From contig NZ_JAKLUA010000010.1 of the NCBI RefSeq assembly GCF_022012435.1, forward strand, positions 124,001 to 188,000: DNA of 64,000 bases, written 5' to 3'. Below are positions 17,224 to 25,684 of the stretch, in pieces. Every line of letters starts with the position of its first letter. The first letter of the stretch is position 1. The position numbers were made by a program, and so were the translations under genes. Under the pieces are notes generated by a model that saw only the letters and a list, made by a program, of their open reading frames with translations, was not told where the DNA came from and did no database searches. Origin of the DNA: Bradyrhizobium zhengyangense. GTDB lineage: Bacteria; Pseudomonadota; Alphaproteobacteria; Rhizobiales; Xanthobacteraceae.

Positions 17224-18390
17224 CTAGTGCTGCCACCGAACCGGCAAGTTCTGCAAGCCCCGGAACGCCCAGCCGCCGATTCGCACCGGCTCGTCATCGG
17301 CGAGCTCGATTCCATGGGCGCGCGCGAACACGGTCGGCAGAGCGACGTCGGCGATCATGGCGCGCGAGGCGAAAGCGCCGGCGCAGAAATGCGGACCGGC
17401 GCCGAAGGCAACGCTCTTCGAGGTGTCGCGCCGCACGTCGAACGCGTCGGGGCGCTCGAAATGCTTCTCGTCGCGATTGGCCGAGCCGAACATCAGGAAC
17501 ACGCGCTCGTCCGTCTCGAAGGACACATCGCGAATGCTCCATGGCCTCGCGATGCGCCGCGGCGACATGCCGATCGGCGAGATCCAGCGGGCATATTCCT
17601 CGAACGCCTGCAGCCACGACACCTCGCCCTTGCGCACGAGGTCGAGCTGTTCGGGATGGGTGAGCAGAGCCCATACCGTGCCGGCAATCGCCTTGCGCGG
17701 CTCGTTCTGGCCGCCCGAGATTGCGAGCTTGACGTTGGCGCGCACGCTCTCCATCGGCATGCCGGAGGCGAGCAGCACGCCGAGAATGCTCTGATCAGGA
17801 TGCTTGCGCATGACCGGCAGGATGTCGTCGATCGCAGCATCGATGCCCGACGTCGCAGCGTGGCAGCGCGCCTCGACTGCGGGATCGCCGCCGTAATTGG
17901 CGATGCCCTCGATCATGCCCTGCGACCAGGCATCCATGTCCGCAAAGCCGATATTGGTGAGGCCCGTGATCGACTTCAGGCACTCGCCGGAAAACGGCAG
18001 CGCGAAGTCGCGCATGAAATCGATCCGGCCCGGCTCGATCGCGTTCATGATGCGATCGGCATGGGCCTGAAACAGCGCGGTCCAGTGCGCCTTCACCGTC
18101 TTCGGCGACACCGTCGGAAACATCGCCCGGCGCTCGACCTGATGCGCCTCGCCATCCTTGCGCATCATGTTGTGGCCCATCAGACGGTTCATCAGGCCGG
18201 CGGGCTGGTGCGAGGAGAACACGTCGATCTGCTTCTCCGAGATCGAGATGTCGTCGCGGCTGGTCAGCAGCGTCGAGCCGAGCTGGGGCACGAAGGCGAT
18301 CGGCGCCTCCTTGCGCATTCTTGCCAGCATCGGATAAGGATCGGCCCAGAACGAAGTGGGGTCGATATCGACGCGCGGCGCGGTGCTCAA
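17224..18390 (-). CDS. cytochrome P450
   Basis: A 388-residue bacterial-type soluble P450. The heme-ligand loop FGAGPHFCAG places the thiolate at Cys336, and the ExxR motif is E265-Y-A-R268. The I-helix segment AISGGQNEPRKAI (about 223-235) lacks the usual acid-threonine pair that delivers protons to oxygen and has GGQNEP instead. That pattern occurs in some natural P450 groups, so it is not evidence of inactivation. No ferredoxin or reductase gene is adjacent, so electron partners must lie elsewhere. Substrate unknown. Confidence 0.92.
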   Translation of the reverse strand: MSTAPRVDIDPTSFWADPYPMLARMRKEAPIAFVPQLGSTLLTSRDDISISEKQIDVFSSHQPAGLMNRLMGHNMMRKDGEAHQVERRAMFPTVSPKTVKAHWTALFQAHADRIMNAIEPGRIDFMRDFALPFSGECLKSITGLTNIGFADMDAWSQGMIEGIANYGGDPAVEARCHAATSGIDAAIDDILPVMRKHPDQSILGVLLASGMPMESVRANVKLAISGGQNEPRKAIAGTVWALLTHPEQLDLVRKGEVSWLQAFEEYARWISPIGMSPRRIARPWSIRDVSFETDERVFLMFGSANRDEKHFERPDAFDVRRDTSKSVAFGAGPHFCAGAFASRAMIADVALPTVFARAHGIELADDEPVRIGGWAFRGLQNLPVRWQH

Positions 18391-18575
18391 GGCGGGCTCC
18401 CTGGATTCTCGTTTGATTGAGGTCAGACTAGCGAAATCCGCGGCGCCCGTCTGTCCCTAGTGATAGGGACGGATGGCATCGGAGCGTGCGTTCACAAGAC
18501 GGGGCATCCCGCAAAGAAACGGCTAACCACGCGCAGCGACCGCATCAGCGGGGGCATGGGAAGGTCGATCAACCA

Positions 18576-18938
18576 ATGATAGTATTTACTCGCCTAGACC
18601 AACCCAAGGGAACCTCCGTGACTGGAAAGACCAAGCCTCGAGTTCGGCTTCTGTTTGTCGCGATATGGATCGCTCTCGTCGTTGCTCTCTTCGTTGGCTT
18701 TACGTTCATCAACGCACCACACGGTGGTTCGCCACCCTGGATCGCTAGCGTGATTGTGTCCTGGTTGCCGTTCCTGGCGCTGGTGGGCGTTTGGCTATGG
18801 TACGCGCGCACGAGCCGACGCTCATCATCCGGCACGAGCTGGGTGGATCTCTATGAGCAGCAGGTCGCCGAAAACAAGCGCACCAACGCATTGCTGGAGA
18901 GAATCGCGGCCGCTCTGGAAAAGCCGTCCCCGGGTTAG
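18576..18938 (+). CDS. two-helix membrane protein with tail shared with the next gene
   Basis: A 120-residue protein with two transmembrane helices (about residues 25-47 and 60-80) separated by a short loop (INAPHGGSPPW). A cytoplasmic tail follows, ending ENKRTNALLERIAAALEK-PSPG. The tail closely resembles that of the TPR protein encoded 33 nt downstream (GKNASLEKIALALEKHSPG), so the two are probably one functional unit. The ATG at 18576 is chosen because it directly precedes the conserved part. No known family recognised. Confidence 0.65.
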   Translation: MIVFTRLDQPKGTSVTGKTKPRVRLLFVAIWIALVVALFVGFTFINAPHGGSPPWIASVIVSWLPFLALVGVWLWYARTSRRSSSGTSWVDLYEQQVAENKRTNALLERIAAALEKPSPG

Positions 18939-18971
18939 CTCGAACAGCGGCGCATCACGGGGAGAAGAGAT

Positions 18972-20093
18972 ATGCGCTTAGGGATTTCCGCGCACATCTG
19001 GCTGATTGTCTTGACGTTCGCGACAGCCGTTTCTGTCAGCCAGCCAGCGGCAGCCGACGATCGACAGGAGTGCCTGAAAACGTCGAAGGACACTGCTACC
19101 GCGGCGATCGCCGCTTGTACACGCGCGATCCAGAGCGGAGTCTACGACGACCAGGACCTCTCCGACCTGTATCATCACCGCGGCTATTCCTGGTCATGGA
19201 CAAGCTACGCCGATCGCGTCGACCGCGCCTTCGACGACTACGCCGAGGCGATCCGGATTGACCCGAAGGCGGTCAGCTCACTGCTCAACCGGGCGGGAAT
19301 CTACAACCAGCGGCACGACTACGACCGGGCGATAGCGGACGTCGACCGGGCGTTCGAAGGCGGCCTGTCGAACTATGGAAAGCGGGTCGGATACGGCGAG
19401 CGCGGCTACGCCTATCAAGCCAAAGGTGACCTCGACCGCGCCATCACGGACTACACCGACAGTCTCCAGCTCGATGCGAACAACGCCAGCGTACTTTGCG
19501 CTCGAGGCTACGCCTACCTCATCAAGGGAGATCCCGATAGCGCCATCGCCGACTACGACAAGGCGATCGCACTCGATCCAAGCTATGCACTGCCCTACTA
19601 CAACCGCTCCGTTGCATACAGGGAGAAAGGTGACCTCGATCGCGTCATCGCCGACAGCAGTCAGGCAATCGCGCTCTATCCGAGATACAGGGACGCCTAC
19701 GCCAACCGCAGCTATGCCTATCGAGCCAAAGGTGACCTCGACCGCGCCATCGCCGACTACGATCAGATGATCGCGCTCGATCCAAACGACAGCGACGCCC
19801 GCAACGGCCGCGCCACGGCGTACCTGCTCAAGGGCGATATTCGTCGCTCTATCGCAGACTTCGCTCCGGAGCAGGTACTCTCATGGATCGCGATTGTTGT
19901 TGTCTTGCTAGCGGTGGCGACCTGGCTCTGCTCCCGAACAGGCACGCATGCGCGCGGGTGGTTGTCCAGGCCGAAGATGATCGAGATGTTCGAACGGGAA
20001 CTCGTCGAAATCCAGGGCAAGAACGCCTCCCTGGAAAAGATCGCGCTCGCCTTGGAGAAGCATTCGCCGGGTAGCGGTGGAGCCGTCCGGTGA
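18972..20093 (+). CDS. exported TPR-repeat protein with C-terminal membrane anchor
   Basis: A 373-residue protein with a signal peptide (cleavage near PAAADD), then about seven tetratricopeptide repeats (residues 30-290; units such as AKGDLDRAIADYDQMIALDP). One transmembrane helix lies near 298-318 (WIAIVVVLLAVATWL), followed by a cytoplasmic tail. TPRs mediate protein-protein contacts, here likely on the periplasmic side. The tail motif NASLEKIALALEKHSPG is shared with the preceding gene. Two repeat units are almost identical at DNA level (19406-19454 and 19712-19760), which suggests recent repeat duplication. Partner unknown. Confidence 0.85.
   Translation: MRLGISAHIWLIVLTFATAVSVSQPAAADDRQECLKTSKDTATAAIAACTRAIQSGVYDDQDLSDLYHHRGYSWSWTSYADRVDRAFDDYAEAIRIDPKAVSSLLNRAGIYNQRHDYDRAIADVDRAFEGGLSNYGKRVGYGERGYAYQAKGDLDRAITDYTDSLQLDANNASVLCARGYAYLIKGDPDSAIADYDKAIALDPSYALPYYNRSVAYREKGDLDRVIADSSQAIALYPRYRDAYANRSYAYRAKGDLDRAIADYDQMIALDPNDSDARNGRATAYLLKGDIRRSIADFAPEQVLSWIAIVVVLLAVATWLCSRTGTHARGWLSRPKMIEMFERELVEIQGKNASLEKIALALEKHSPGSGGAVR
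19406..19760 (+). repeat. near-identical 49-nt direct repeats inside the TPR gene
   Basis: Bases 19406-19454 and 19712-19760 both encode the AYxAKGDLDRAI-DY core of a TPR unit and differ at only a few positions. The neighbouring TPR units are more diverged. The pair points to recent duplication or gene conversion within the array. Confidence 0.8.
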
Positions 20094-20105
20094 TCTACAA
20101 CGGAC

Positions 20106-21188
20106 TTACGGGTTCGCCGCCGCAGCGGCGGTCGCCACATATTTGGTGTAGAATTCGGCGACCCGGCCGCGCCACATGCCGACGAACGCTTCTGACGTCA
20201 CGTTGTCCACCGATTTCCAGCTTCGCTTGAATGCCGGAAGTGCATTGCCCCAGATCGCGCGCTTGCACCACCTCTCGCCCTTCTCCTTGCCTTCGCCGGT
20301 GGCGCACATGGATTTCCAGGCGGTGCGAGCAGGCCGGCTGATGTGCTCAGCGGCGCCTTCCCAGCCTTGCTGATGGATCAGGTAAAGGTCGCTCATGTCC
20401 GGCTTCCGATGCGTGATCCACTCGAACTGCACGCCTTCGGTAATGATCTTGTAGGCGGCCGCTACGGCGTTGTCCCGCGGGTTGAGAATCTGCCCGGAGC
20501 CGAACTTGCCGAACTCATATTTGCTCAGCTGAAACAGGCCGATATACGAGCCGGTGCGTTGATTGGGGTTGAAACCGGATTCGATCTTGGCAACCGCCAT
20601 CATGAAATTGACATCGAGACCAAACGCATCGGAAACGCGCTTGATCTCTTCGGCCGGCGTTCCGAGCGGGATGTCCTTGAACGCACGCAAGACGGTCTCC
20701 GCCGGTTTCTCGGCGGGCGGTACTTCGGACCAGATGTAATAGGTCAGATAGCGGAAATCCGGCGTCGACGCCGCTTTGGGGGCACCGTCGGACGCTTCGC
20801 GAGCTGCCGGTAGCGACTGGACGATATCATCTCCCAACGACGCCAGCTTCGGCCCGGCCGGACGATCGGCGATGTCGGCCCCGGTGCTCGACGGCGCGGA
20901 ACCTGCTGACGTCGCGGCGCCCAGCTCTGGTCGTTCTGCCCGAAGCGCGGCCGCGAGTCTGGCGGATGCCTCTGCGTATAGCGCAGGCGTCACCATGTTC
21001 GCAGGAGTCATAATGTTGGCGGGAGCCGCCATGTTCGCGGGAGCCGCCATGTTCGCAGAAGCTGCAAAGTTCGCTGCCGCTTCCAGCATGACCTCAGGCG
21101 CCGTCGCGGCCGATCTGTTTCCGCCAGCCAGATAAAGTCCCACGGCGGCGATGACAGCCACGATGCAGCTGGTCTGCCAAACCTTCAT
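20106..21188 (-). CDS. lytic-transglycosylase-like (SLT-fold) envelope protein
   Basis: A 360-residue protein with an N-terminal signal or anchor helix (residues 5-21) and a low-complexity linker containing repeats of NMAAPA (about 39-68). A lysozyme-like domain occupies about 185-290. The putative catalytic Glu203 lies in VAKIESGFNP, followed by GSYIGLFQLSKYEFGKFG and an AAAYKI segment, as in soluble lytic transglycosylase folds that cleave peptidoglycan. The GLFQLS version of GLMQLxP differs slightly from classical Slt. It converges with the TPR gene and the two stops are 12 nt apart. Confidence 0.8.
   Translation of the reverse strand: MKVWQTSCIVAVIAAVGLYLAGGNRSAATAPEVMLEAAANFAASANMAAPANMAAPANIMTPANMVTPALYAEASARLAAALRAERPELGAATSAGSAPSSTGADIADRPAGPKLASLGDDIVQSLPAAREASDGAPKAASTPDFRYLTYYIWSEVPPAEKPAETVLRAFKDIPLGTPAEEIKRVSDAFGLDVNFMMAVAKIESGFNPNQRTGSYIGLFQLSKYEFGKFGSGQILNPRDNAVAAAYKIITEGVQFEWITHRKPDMSDLYLIHQQGWEGAAEHISRPARTAWKSMCATGEGKEKGERWCKRAIWGNALPAFKRSWKSVDNVTSEAFVGMWRGRVAEFYTKYVATAAAAANP
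20983..21072. repeat. 18-bp tandem repeats inside the transglycosylase-like gene
   Basis: Five consecutive 18-bp units run from 20983 to 21072. Two adjacent ones (21019-21036 and 21037-21054) are identical, gcgggagccgccatgttc, and the others differ at a few bases. On the coding (minus) strand they specify six-residue units of NMAAPA type. The number of units may vary between strains by slippage. Confidence 0.85.
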
Positions 21189-21299
21189 TGCCCGAAGTCC
21201 ACGGATGGCTTCCGTACGAAGGCTGTTGGCATGTTCCTGCGGCCCATGGTGAGTCCCCTTCGTAGAATCTTAAGGTTTAAATGTGGTGAACAGGGGCAG

Positions 21300-21515
21300 A
21301 TTTTCTGCCTCGCGAATCATGGAACGTGTCCCACTTTGGGTCAAAGGCCAGCCGCCCGGCGTGCCGCCTCGGTTCAGCGCGCTGCCGTCGGCGTCGAACA
21401 GCGCATCGCTGATAGGATCGGATTCGTGGAACTGCCGGCATGCGCCGCGCCGAGATTCCGCTGCTGCTGGTCGGATGTTGCCGGCCGTGGCCGGCCATGA
21501 CGCTGAACATACGCG
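21300..21515 (-). pseudogene. remnant of a LuxR-family regulator gene
   Basis: A minus-strand frame here reads AGNIRPAAAESRRGACRQFHESDPISDALF in pieces. This aligns with AGNIPTGSD...AGQFHQSDPNRDALF of the intact regulator at 48135-48917. The DNA also aligns (shared gcgcatc, ggatcggatt, gcgccgagat, gttgccggc blocks, about 21395-21485 against 48652-48735). Neither an N-terminal start nor the C-terminal HTH can be found around it, and the frame appears shifted upstream. It is therefore a decayed fragment. It fills the 394-nt gap before the dehalogenase-like gene; the rest of the gap shows no gene. Confidence 0.65.
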
Positions 21516-21582
21516 TCGGTTCCTGTAACAAGTCAGCCGGTTCGATCGAAGAGAATGCATGACATGAACAAGGAGGCGCTCC

Positions 21583-22473
21583 ATGTTCGTCGGCTTTGAA
21601 TCCCGTCTGGTAAACCTTGAAGCGACGCCAATCTTTGCAAGGATCGCGGGAGATGGCCCGCCGCTACTCCTGCTGCACGGTTTCCCTGAAACCCATCTGA
21701 TGTGGCGGGACATTGCGCCAATCCTGGCACAAAAATTTACGGTGGTCTGCGCTGATCTCCGCGGCTATGGGCAGAGCGGCACTCCGGCATCGGCTCCCGA
21801 TCACGCCCCTTACGCAAAGCGTGCGATGGCTAACGACATGATCAAGCTCATGAAGCGGATTGGGCATGACCGCTTCATGGTTGCCGGGCACGACCGCGGA
21901 GGACGCGTTGCCTATCGAATGGCGCTTGATTGTCCGTCAATCGTCCAAAAACTTGCGGTGCTCGACATCATACCGACGGCGGATGCGTGGAGTCGGGCCG
22001 ACGCTCGCTTTGCGCTAAGCTTCTGGCCGTGGAGCTTGCTTGCTCAACCGGCTCCTCTCCCAGAGGACACCATCGGCGTCGCGGCAGATGCCGTTATTCA
22101 AGGCGCGCTATCGGGCTGGGGCTCGCCGTCTTCGATCTTCCCACAAGCGGTTCGCGCAAGCTACGCGGCAATGCTCAGAGATCGCGAACATCTCCATGCC
22201 ATTTGCGAAGAATACCGTGCAGCAGCAACGCTCGACCGTGATCACGATGTCGCCGATCGCGCTGCCGGAAACAAAATTGTCTGCCCAACCCTGGCGCTTT
22301 GGAGCGGCGGCGGCGGACTGGCGACGTGGTATGGTGGAGAAGGCGGTCCATTGGCGATCTGGCGCGGATGGTGCGAAAATGTGGAAGGACATGCCGTGGC
22401 TGGTGGTCACTTCTTCCCTGAAGAGTTTCCGTCGGAAACTGCCAAGGAATTAGCCGGCTTCTTCGAGGTCTAG
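21583..22473 (+). CDS. alpha/beta hydrolase, fluoroacetate-dehalogenase-like
   Basis: A 296-residue alpha/beta hydrolase. Nucleophile Asp104 sits in AGHDRGGRV with carboxylate-binding Arg105 and Arg108, the same numbering as in fluoroacetate dehalogenase FAc-DEX FA1. Asp128 (AVLDII) and His276 (GGHFFPEE) would complete the triad, and Tyr211 (CEEYRAAATLD) matches the halide-pocket Tyr. The pocket His-Trp pair appears as Pro149-Trp150 (FWPWSLLAQPAPLPE), so halide binding may be altered. Family members hydrolyse haloacetates, and close relatives act on epoxides. The start has aaggaggcg 6 nt upstream. A decayed copy of its 3' end lies at 47118-47181. Confidence 0.85.
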   Translation: MFVGFESRLVNLEATPIFARIAGDGPPLLLLHGFPETHLMWRDIAPILAQKFTVVCADLRGYGQSGTPASAPDHAPYAKRAMANDMIKLMKRIGHDRFMVAGHDRGGRVAYRMALDCPSIVQKLAVLDIIPTADAWSRADARFALSFWPWSLLAQPAPLPEDTIGVAADAVIQGALSGWGSPSSIFPQAVRASYAAMLRDREHLHAICEEYRAAATLDRDHDVADRAAGNKIVCPTLALWSGGGGLATWYGGEGGPLAIWRGWCENVEGHAVAGGHFFPEEFPSETAKELAGFFEV

Positions 22474-22863
22474 GATCATGGGCTCTATCTTGCGATAGGC
22501 ATCTTCCACAACAACGAACGACGCCTTGGGTTGATCTGAAAGAGGTAGGCAAATTCAAACCGAACCGGCAGCCTAACTCCCGGTTCGCGCTCCGGTCCTC
22601 AATGGAGAGCATGCCCGATGTCAATTTCCAGCCCGTCACCGCATCTTATGGATGTTTTTTGCGTCGATTCCATTCATAATCATCGAATGAAAACTCGCAA
22701 TAGCCGATGGCTCATCACGACTGGACCGAGCGGCATCCGCCGTGCTGCACTGACATGACAATGGTCGAGAGGCCCTTCAGCAGCGCACCAATTTCCAACA
22801 TTGCGCGCTTGAGCGCTGTGTTCATGCCGCGAAGATTTCTGAGCGTCAATCAGGGAAACCGTC
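22474..22863. other. 390-nt intergenic gap
   Basis: No credible gene was seen here; the short frames have poor composition and no ribosome-binding sites. The only structure noticed is an 8-bp inverted repeat (cgaaccgg...ccggttcg, 22561-22587) without a following T-run. The segment presumably carries the promoter of the serine hydrolase gene at 22864. Confidence 0.5.
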
Positions 22864-24597
22864 ATGCTCTCCAGGATTGTTACGGCGGCCTTTGCGGCGC
22901 TGTATCTTTCAACACCTGCTGTCGTCGCCGCTCAATCGGTCCCCTCGCCCGCCGCCACATCAAGCAATGGGCCCTTGGAGCGGGCCGTCGATCAGCTGTT
23001 CGCGCGATGGGCTGAACCGAACTCACCCGGCGCTGTCGTCGCTGTCCTGCAAGACGGCAAGATCATTTACAGCCAGGGCTATGGCGCGGCCAATCTGGAG
23101 TATGGCGTGCCCAACACGCCAGCAACCGTATTCCACCTCGCATCGGTCTCCAAGCAGTTCACGGCCTTCGCGATCCATCTCCTCGCTCACGAAGGAAAAC
23201 TGTCTCTGGACGACGATGTTCGCAAATACGTTCCGAAGCTGCACGACTTCGGTAAGTTGATAACGATTCGCCAACTGCTTCACCACACCAGCGGCGTTCG
23301 CGACCAGTGGAATCTTCTGGCGCTCGCGGGGTGGCGGCTGGACGACGAGATCACGGACGACGATGTTGCGCGCCTGCTGTTTCAGCAAACCGAGTTGAAC
23401 TTCGCGCCCGGCGATCAGTTCCTCTACAGCAACAGCGGTTACACGTTGCTCGCGATGGTGGTGAAGCAAGTGTCCGGCCAAACGCTGCCGGAGTTCGCGA
23501 AGGAGCGCATCTTCGAACCTCTCGGCATGTCTCACACACACTTCCAGGACAAGTACAGCATGATCGTCAAGGACCGGGCCTATTCCTACGCCCGGCAGCC
23601 GGACGGCAAATACCAATACATCGCGCTCACCTATTCGACGGTCGGACCTTCGAGCCTGTTTTCCACGGTCGGCGACCTGGCGCGCTGGGACGAGAACTTC
23701 TACACCGGAGACGTCGGCGGCGTGACGCTGCTCGCCGAGATGCAGCAGAAGGGCAAACTCAACAACGGCAAGAACATCAATTACGCATCGGGCCTATCTA
23801 TCGGAAAGTATCGCGGGCTCAGAACGGTTGAGCATGCCGGCGGCGATGCCGCATACCGGACCAATATTCTCAGATTCCCGGACCAGCATTTCTCGGTCGT
23901 GATCCTGGCAAACGCGGGAGATCTGAACCCGGCAGCGCTCTCATTCAAGATCGCCGACCTCTATCTCAAGGAGTTGCTCGAGCCTGCTCCCGACAAGCCG
24001 ACCCTTGACGACAAGCCGGAAGTTGCGGTCGACCCCAAGATTCTCGATGCCTACGTTGGCGACTATGAACTCAGGCCGGGGTTCATCATTTCCATCAGCA
24101 AGGACAATGACCATCTCGTCACACGCGCGACCGGCCAGCCATCCTTTCCGATGTACGCGGTCTCCAACACCGCCTTCCGACTGAGGGTCGTTCCCGCCGA
24201 AATCGTCTTTGACGAAGTCGCGTCAGGCGGAACGGCTCAGAACGCCGTCCTGCACCAGAACGGCGCCAATCTACCTCTGAAGCGGATCACGATCAGCAAG
24301 CCAGCAGCAGACCGACTCAAAGCGTACGAGGGCCACTACTACAGCGCAGAGCTCGGCGTCATCTATGACGTGTTCCTTCGCGAGGACGTGCTGATTGTGC
24401 ACACCCCGCGGGGAGACCTCGATCTGCAGCCTGTCGGGGTTGACGCGTTCTCGACGGGCTTTCCGATCGGAAACCTGAAGTTCGTGTGCGCAGACGATGG
24501 CAAGTGCAATGCAATGTCGATCGACGACGGCCGCGTCAAGCAGCTGCGATTCGACAAGACCTCGCTCGATCCGATCGGTTCGAAGTCAGCGCAATGA
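22864..24597 (+). CDS. secreted beta-lactamase-fold serine hydrolase
   Basis: A 577-residue protein with a Sec signal peptide (cleavage near VVAAQS). A class C beta-lactamase / penicillin-binding-type domain follows, with nucleophile Ser94 in S94-V-S-K97, the YSN motif at 188-190 and HAGG at about 324. The C-terminal about 190 residues form an extra beta-rich domain that appears twice (DAYVGDYELRPG and KAYEGHYYSAELG begin similar units), as in proteins with DUF3471-like tails. Members act as esterases, D-peptidases or beta-lactamases. The stop overlaps the next start by 4 nt (ATGA). Confidence 0.88.
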   Translation: MLSRIVTAAFAALYLSTPAVVAAQSVPSPAATSSNGPLERAVDQLFARWAEPNSPGAVVAVLQDGKIIYSQGYGAANLEYGVPNTPATVFHLASVSKQFTAFAIHLLAHEGKLSLDDDVRKYVPKLHDFGKLITIRQLLHHTSGVRDQWNLLALAGWRLDDEITDDDVARLLFQQTELNFAPGDQFLYSNSGYTLLAMVVKQVSGQTLPEFAKERIFEPLGMSHTHFQDKYSMIVKDRAYSYARQPDGKYQYIALTYSTVGPSSLFSTVGDLARWDENFYTGDVGGVTLLAEMQQKGKLNNGKNINYASGLSIGKYRGLRTVEHAGGDAAYRTNILRFPDQHFSVVILANAGDLNPAALSFKIADLYLKELLEPAPDKPTLDDKPEVAVDPKILDAYVGDYELRPGFIISISKDNDHLVTRATGQPSFPMYAVSNTAFRLRVVPAEIVFDEVASGGTAQNAVLHQNGANLPLKRITISKPAADRLKAYEGHYYSAELGVIYDVFLREDVLIVHTPRGDLDLQPVGVDAFSTGFPIGNLKFVCADDGKCNAMSIDDGRVKQLRFDKTSLDPIGSKSAQ

Positions 24598-25157
24598 GGC
24601 TGGTCATCCTTACAGGAGCGTCGGGTTCGGGCAAGACGACGATTGCAGAAAGGATCGAGCGGCAACATCCGAGGCTTACTCGCGTGTTCCGGTTTGACAG
24701 CATCGGAGTTCCGTCTCCGGAGGAACGCATTGCGAGATGGGGCGCAGAATCGCGGCCGGGAGGCGGTTGGCAGCGCGCGATGACCATCGAGTGGCTGGCC
24801 CGGATTGCGCGAGAAATTGATACTCTCCCTGTTCTATTTGAAGGCCAGATGCGGCTGTCGTTCATCACGGACGGGTTGACAGCTGCCGGGATTGCAAGGG
24901 CTCGCATCGTCCTGGTGCATTGTGACGATGAAAGCCGAACGCATCGCCTCGTTAACGAACGCAACCAGCCTGACTTGGCCAATCCCGATATGATGAACTG
25001 GGCAAGATTTCTGCGCGGTGAGGCTGAGGCGGGTGGATTCGAGGTGCTGGACACGTCGAAAATTTCGATCGAAGACAGCGTTGAATACGTTTGCGAGCGT
25101 CTCGGGATCGGGCGATCTGGCGGATCAGCAACTGTTTCGACTGGCCGTCGGGCATAA
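24594..25157 (+). CDS. P-loop NTPase, nucleoside-kinase-like
   Basis: A 187-residue protein beginning at ATG 24594 with an immediate Walker A motif (GASGSGKTT, residues 8-16). A DS/DD-type acidic segment (FRFDSIGVPSPEER) and HCDDESRTHRLVNER, which resembles a lid region with arginines, follow. The architecture is that of small kinases that phosphorylate nucleosides, gluconate or antibiotics. The substrate is not evident. It is translationally coupled to the upstream serine hydrolase (ATGA overlap), hinting at a shared process such as antibiotic or peptide modification. Confidence 0.75.
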   Translation: MRLVILTGASGSGKTTIAERIERQHPRLTRVFRFDSIGVPSPEERIARWGAESRPGGGWQRAMTIEWLARIAREIDTLPVLFEGQMRLSFITDGLTAAGIARARIVLVHCDDESRTHRLVNERNQPDLANPDMMNWARFLRGEAEAGGFEVLDTSKISIEDSVEYVCERLGIGRSGGSATVSTGRRA

Positions 25158-25174
25158 CACGCAACTCTGGCCGA

Positions 25175-25660
25175 TCACAACTCCCTGACCAGCTTGGGAA
25201 GCATTCTACCAGGTATCGAGCCTGAGGGGGCGAGGCCACAGTCTTTGGCGCCCATTCGTCGATAGAACGGCGCGGCATCCGGGTCGGCTTCGATCGACAT
25301 GCGCTCGGCACCCATTCGAGCCGCTTCGCTGATAGCCCAGTGGAACAGCTTCGTTCCTACACCGCCGCGAAGCATCGTCGGTTCGACGAACAACTTCAAC
25401 AAGTCTGCTTCGTCGCCGGTCACCTTAATTTGGGTAATCCCGACAATCTGGCGGTCCTCTTCCGCCACGGCAATCGCACTCGACCGCATGTCACCGGGTT
25501 CGATGGTGAGCTCGCTGCGGCAGGCTTCGATGAAGTCCTTGTCGTAGCCCCACACAGCTTTTGACCGGAGGCACAAAGCAGAGAGTGCCGGCAGCTCTTC
25601 AAGCAGGGGCGGTCTGAGAACACACGACACGAGGCCAGCTCCGATCGATTGGCGTCGCAT
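25175..25660 (-). CDS. GNAT-family N-acetyltransferase
   Basis: A 161-residue GNAT protein. The fold signatures are IVGITQIKV (beta 4), LLKLFVEPTMLRGGVGTKLF (motif A with an RxGxG-type acetyl-CoA loop, here R-G-G-V-G) and MSIEADPDAAPFYRRMGA (motif B). It transfers acetyl from acetyl-CoA to an amine; the substrate is unknown. The ATG at 25660 is used. A TTG at 25678 would add six residues. It converges with the P-loop NTPase gene. Confidence 0.85.
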   Translation of the reverse strand: MRRQSIGAGLVSCVLRPPLLEELPALSALCLRSKAVWGYDKDFIEACRSELTIEPGDMRSSAIAVAEEDRQIVGITQIKVTGDEADLLKLFVEPTMLRGGVGTKLFHWAISEAARMGAERMSIEADPDAAPFYRRMGAKDCGLAPSGSIPGRMLPKLVREL

Positions 25661-25684
25661 AACACATCGCGCCACCAATGTCTC

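Noticed and set aside
22680..22865. A 61-codon minus-strand frame upstream of the serine hydrolase
   Set aside because: It overlaps the hydrolase start region and has no supporting features.
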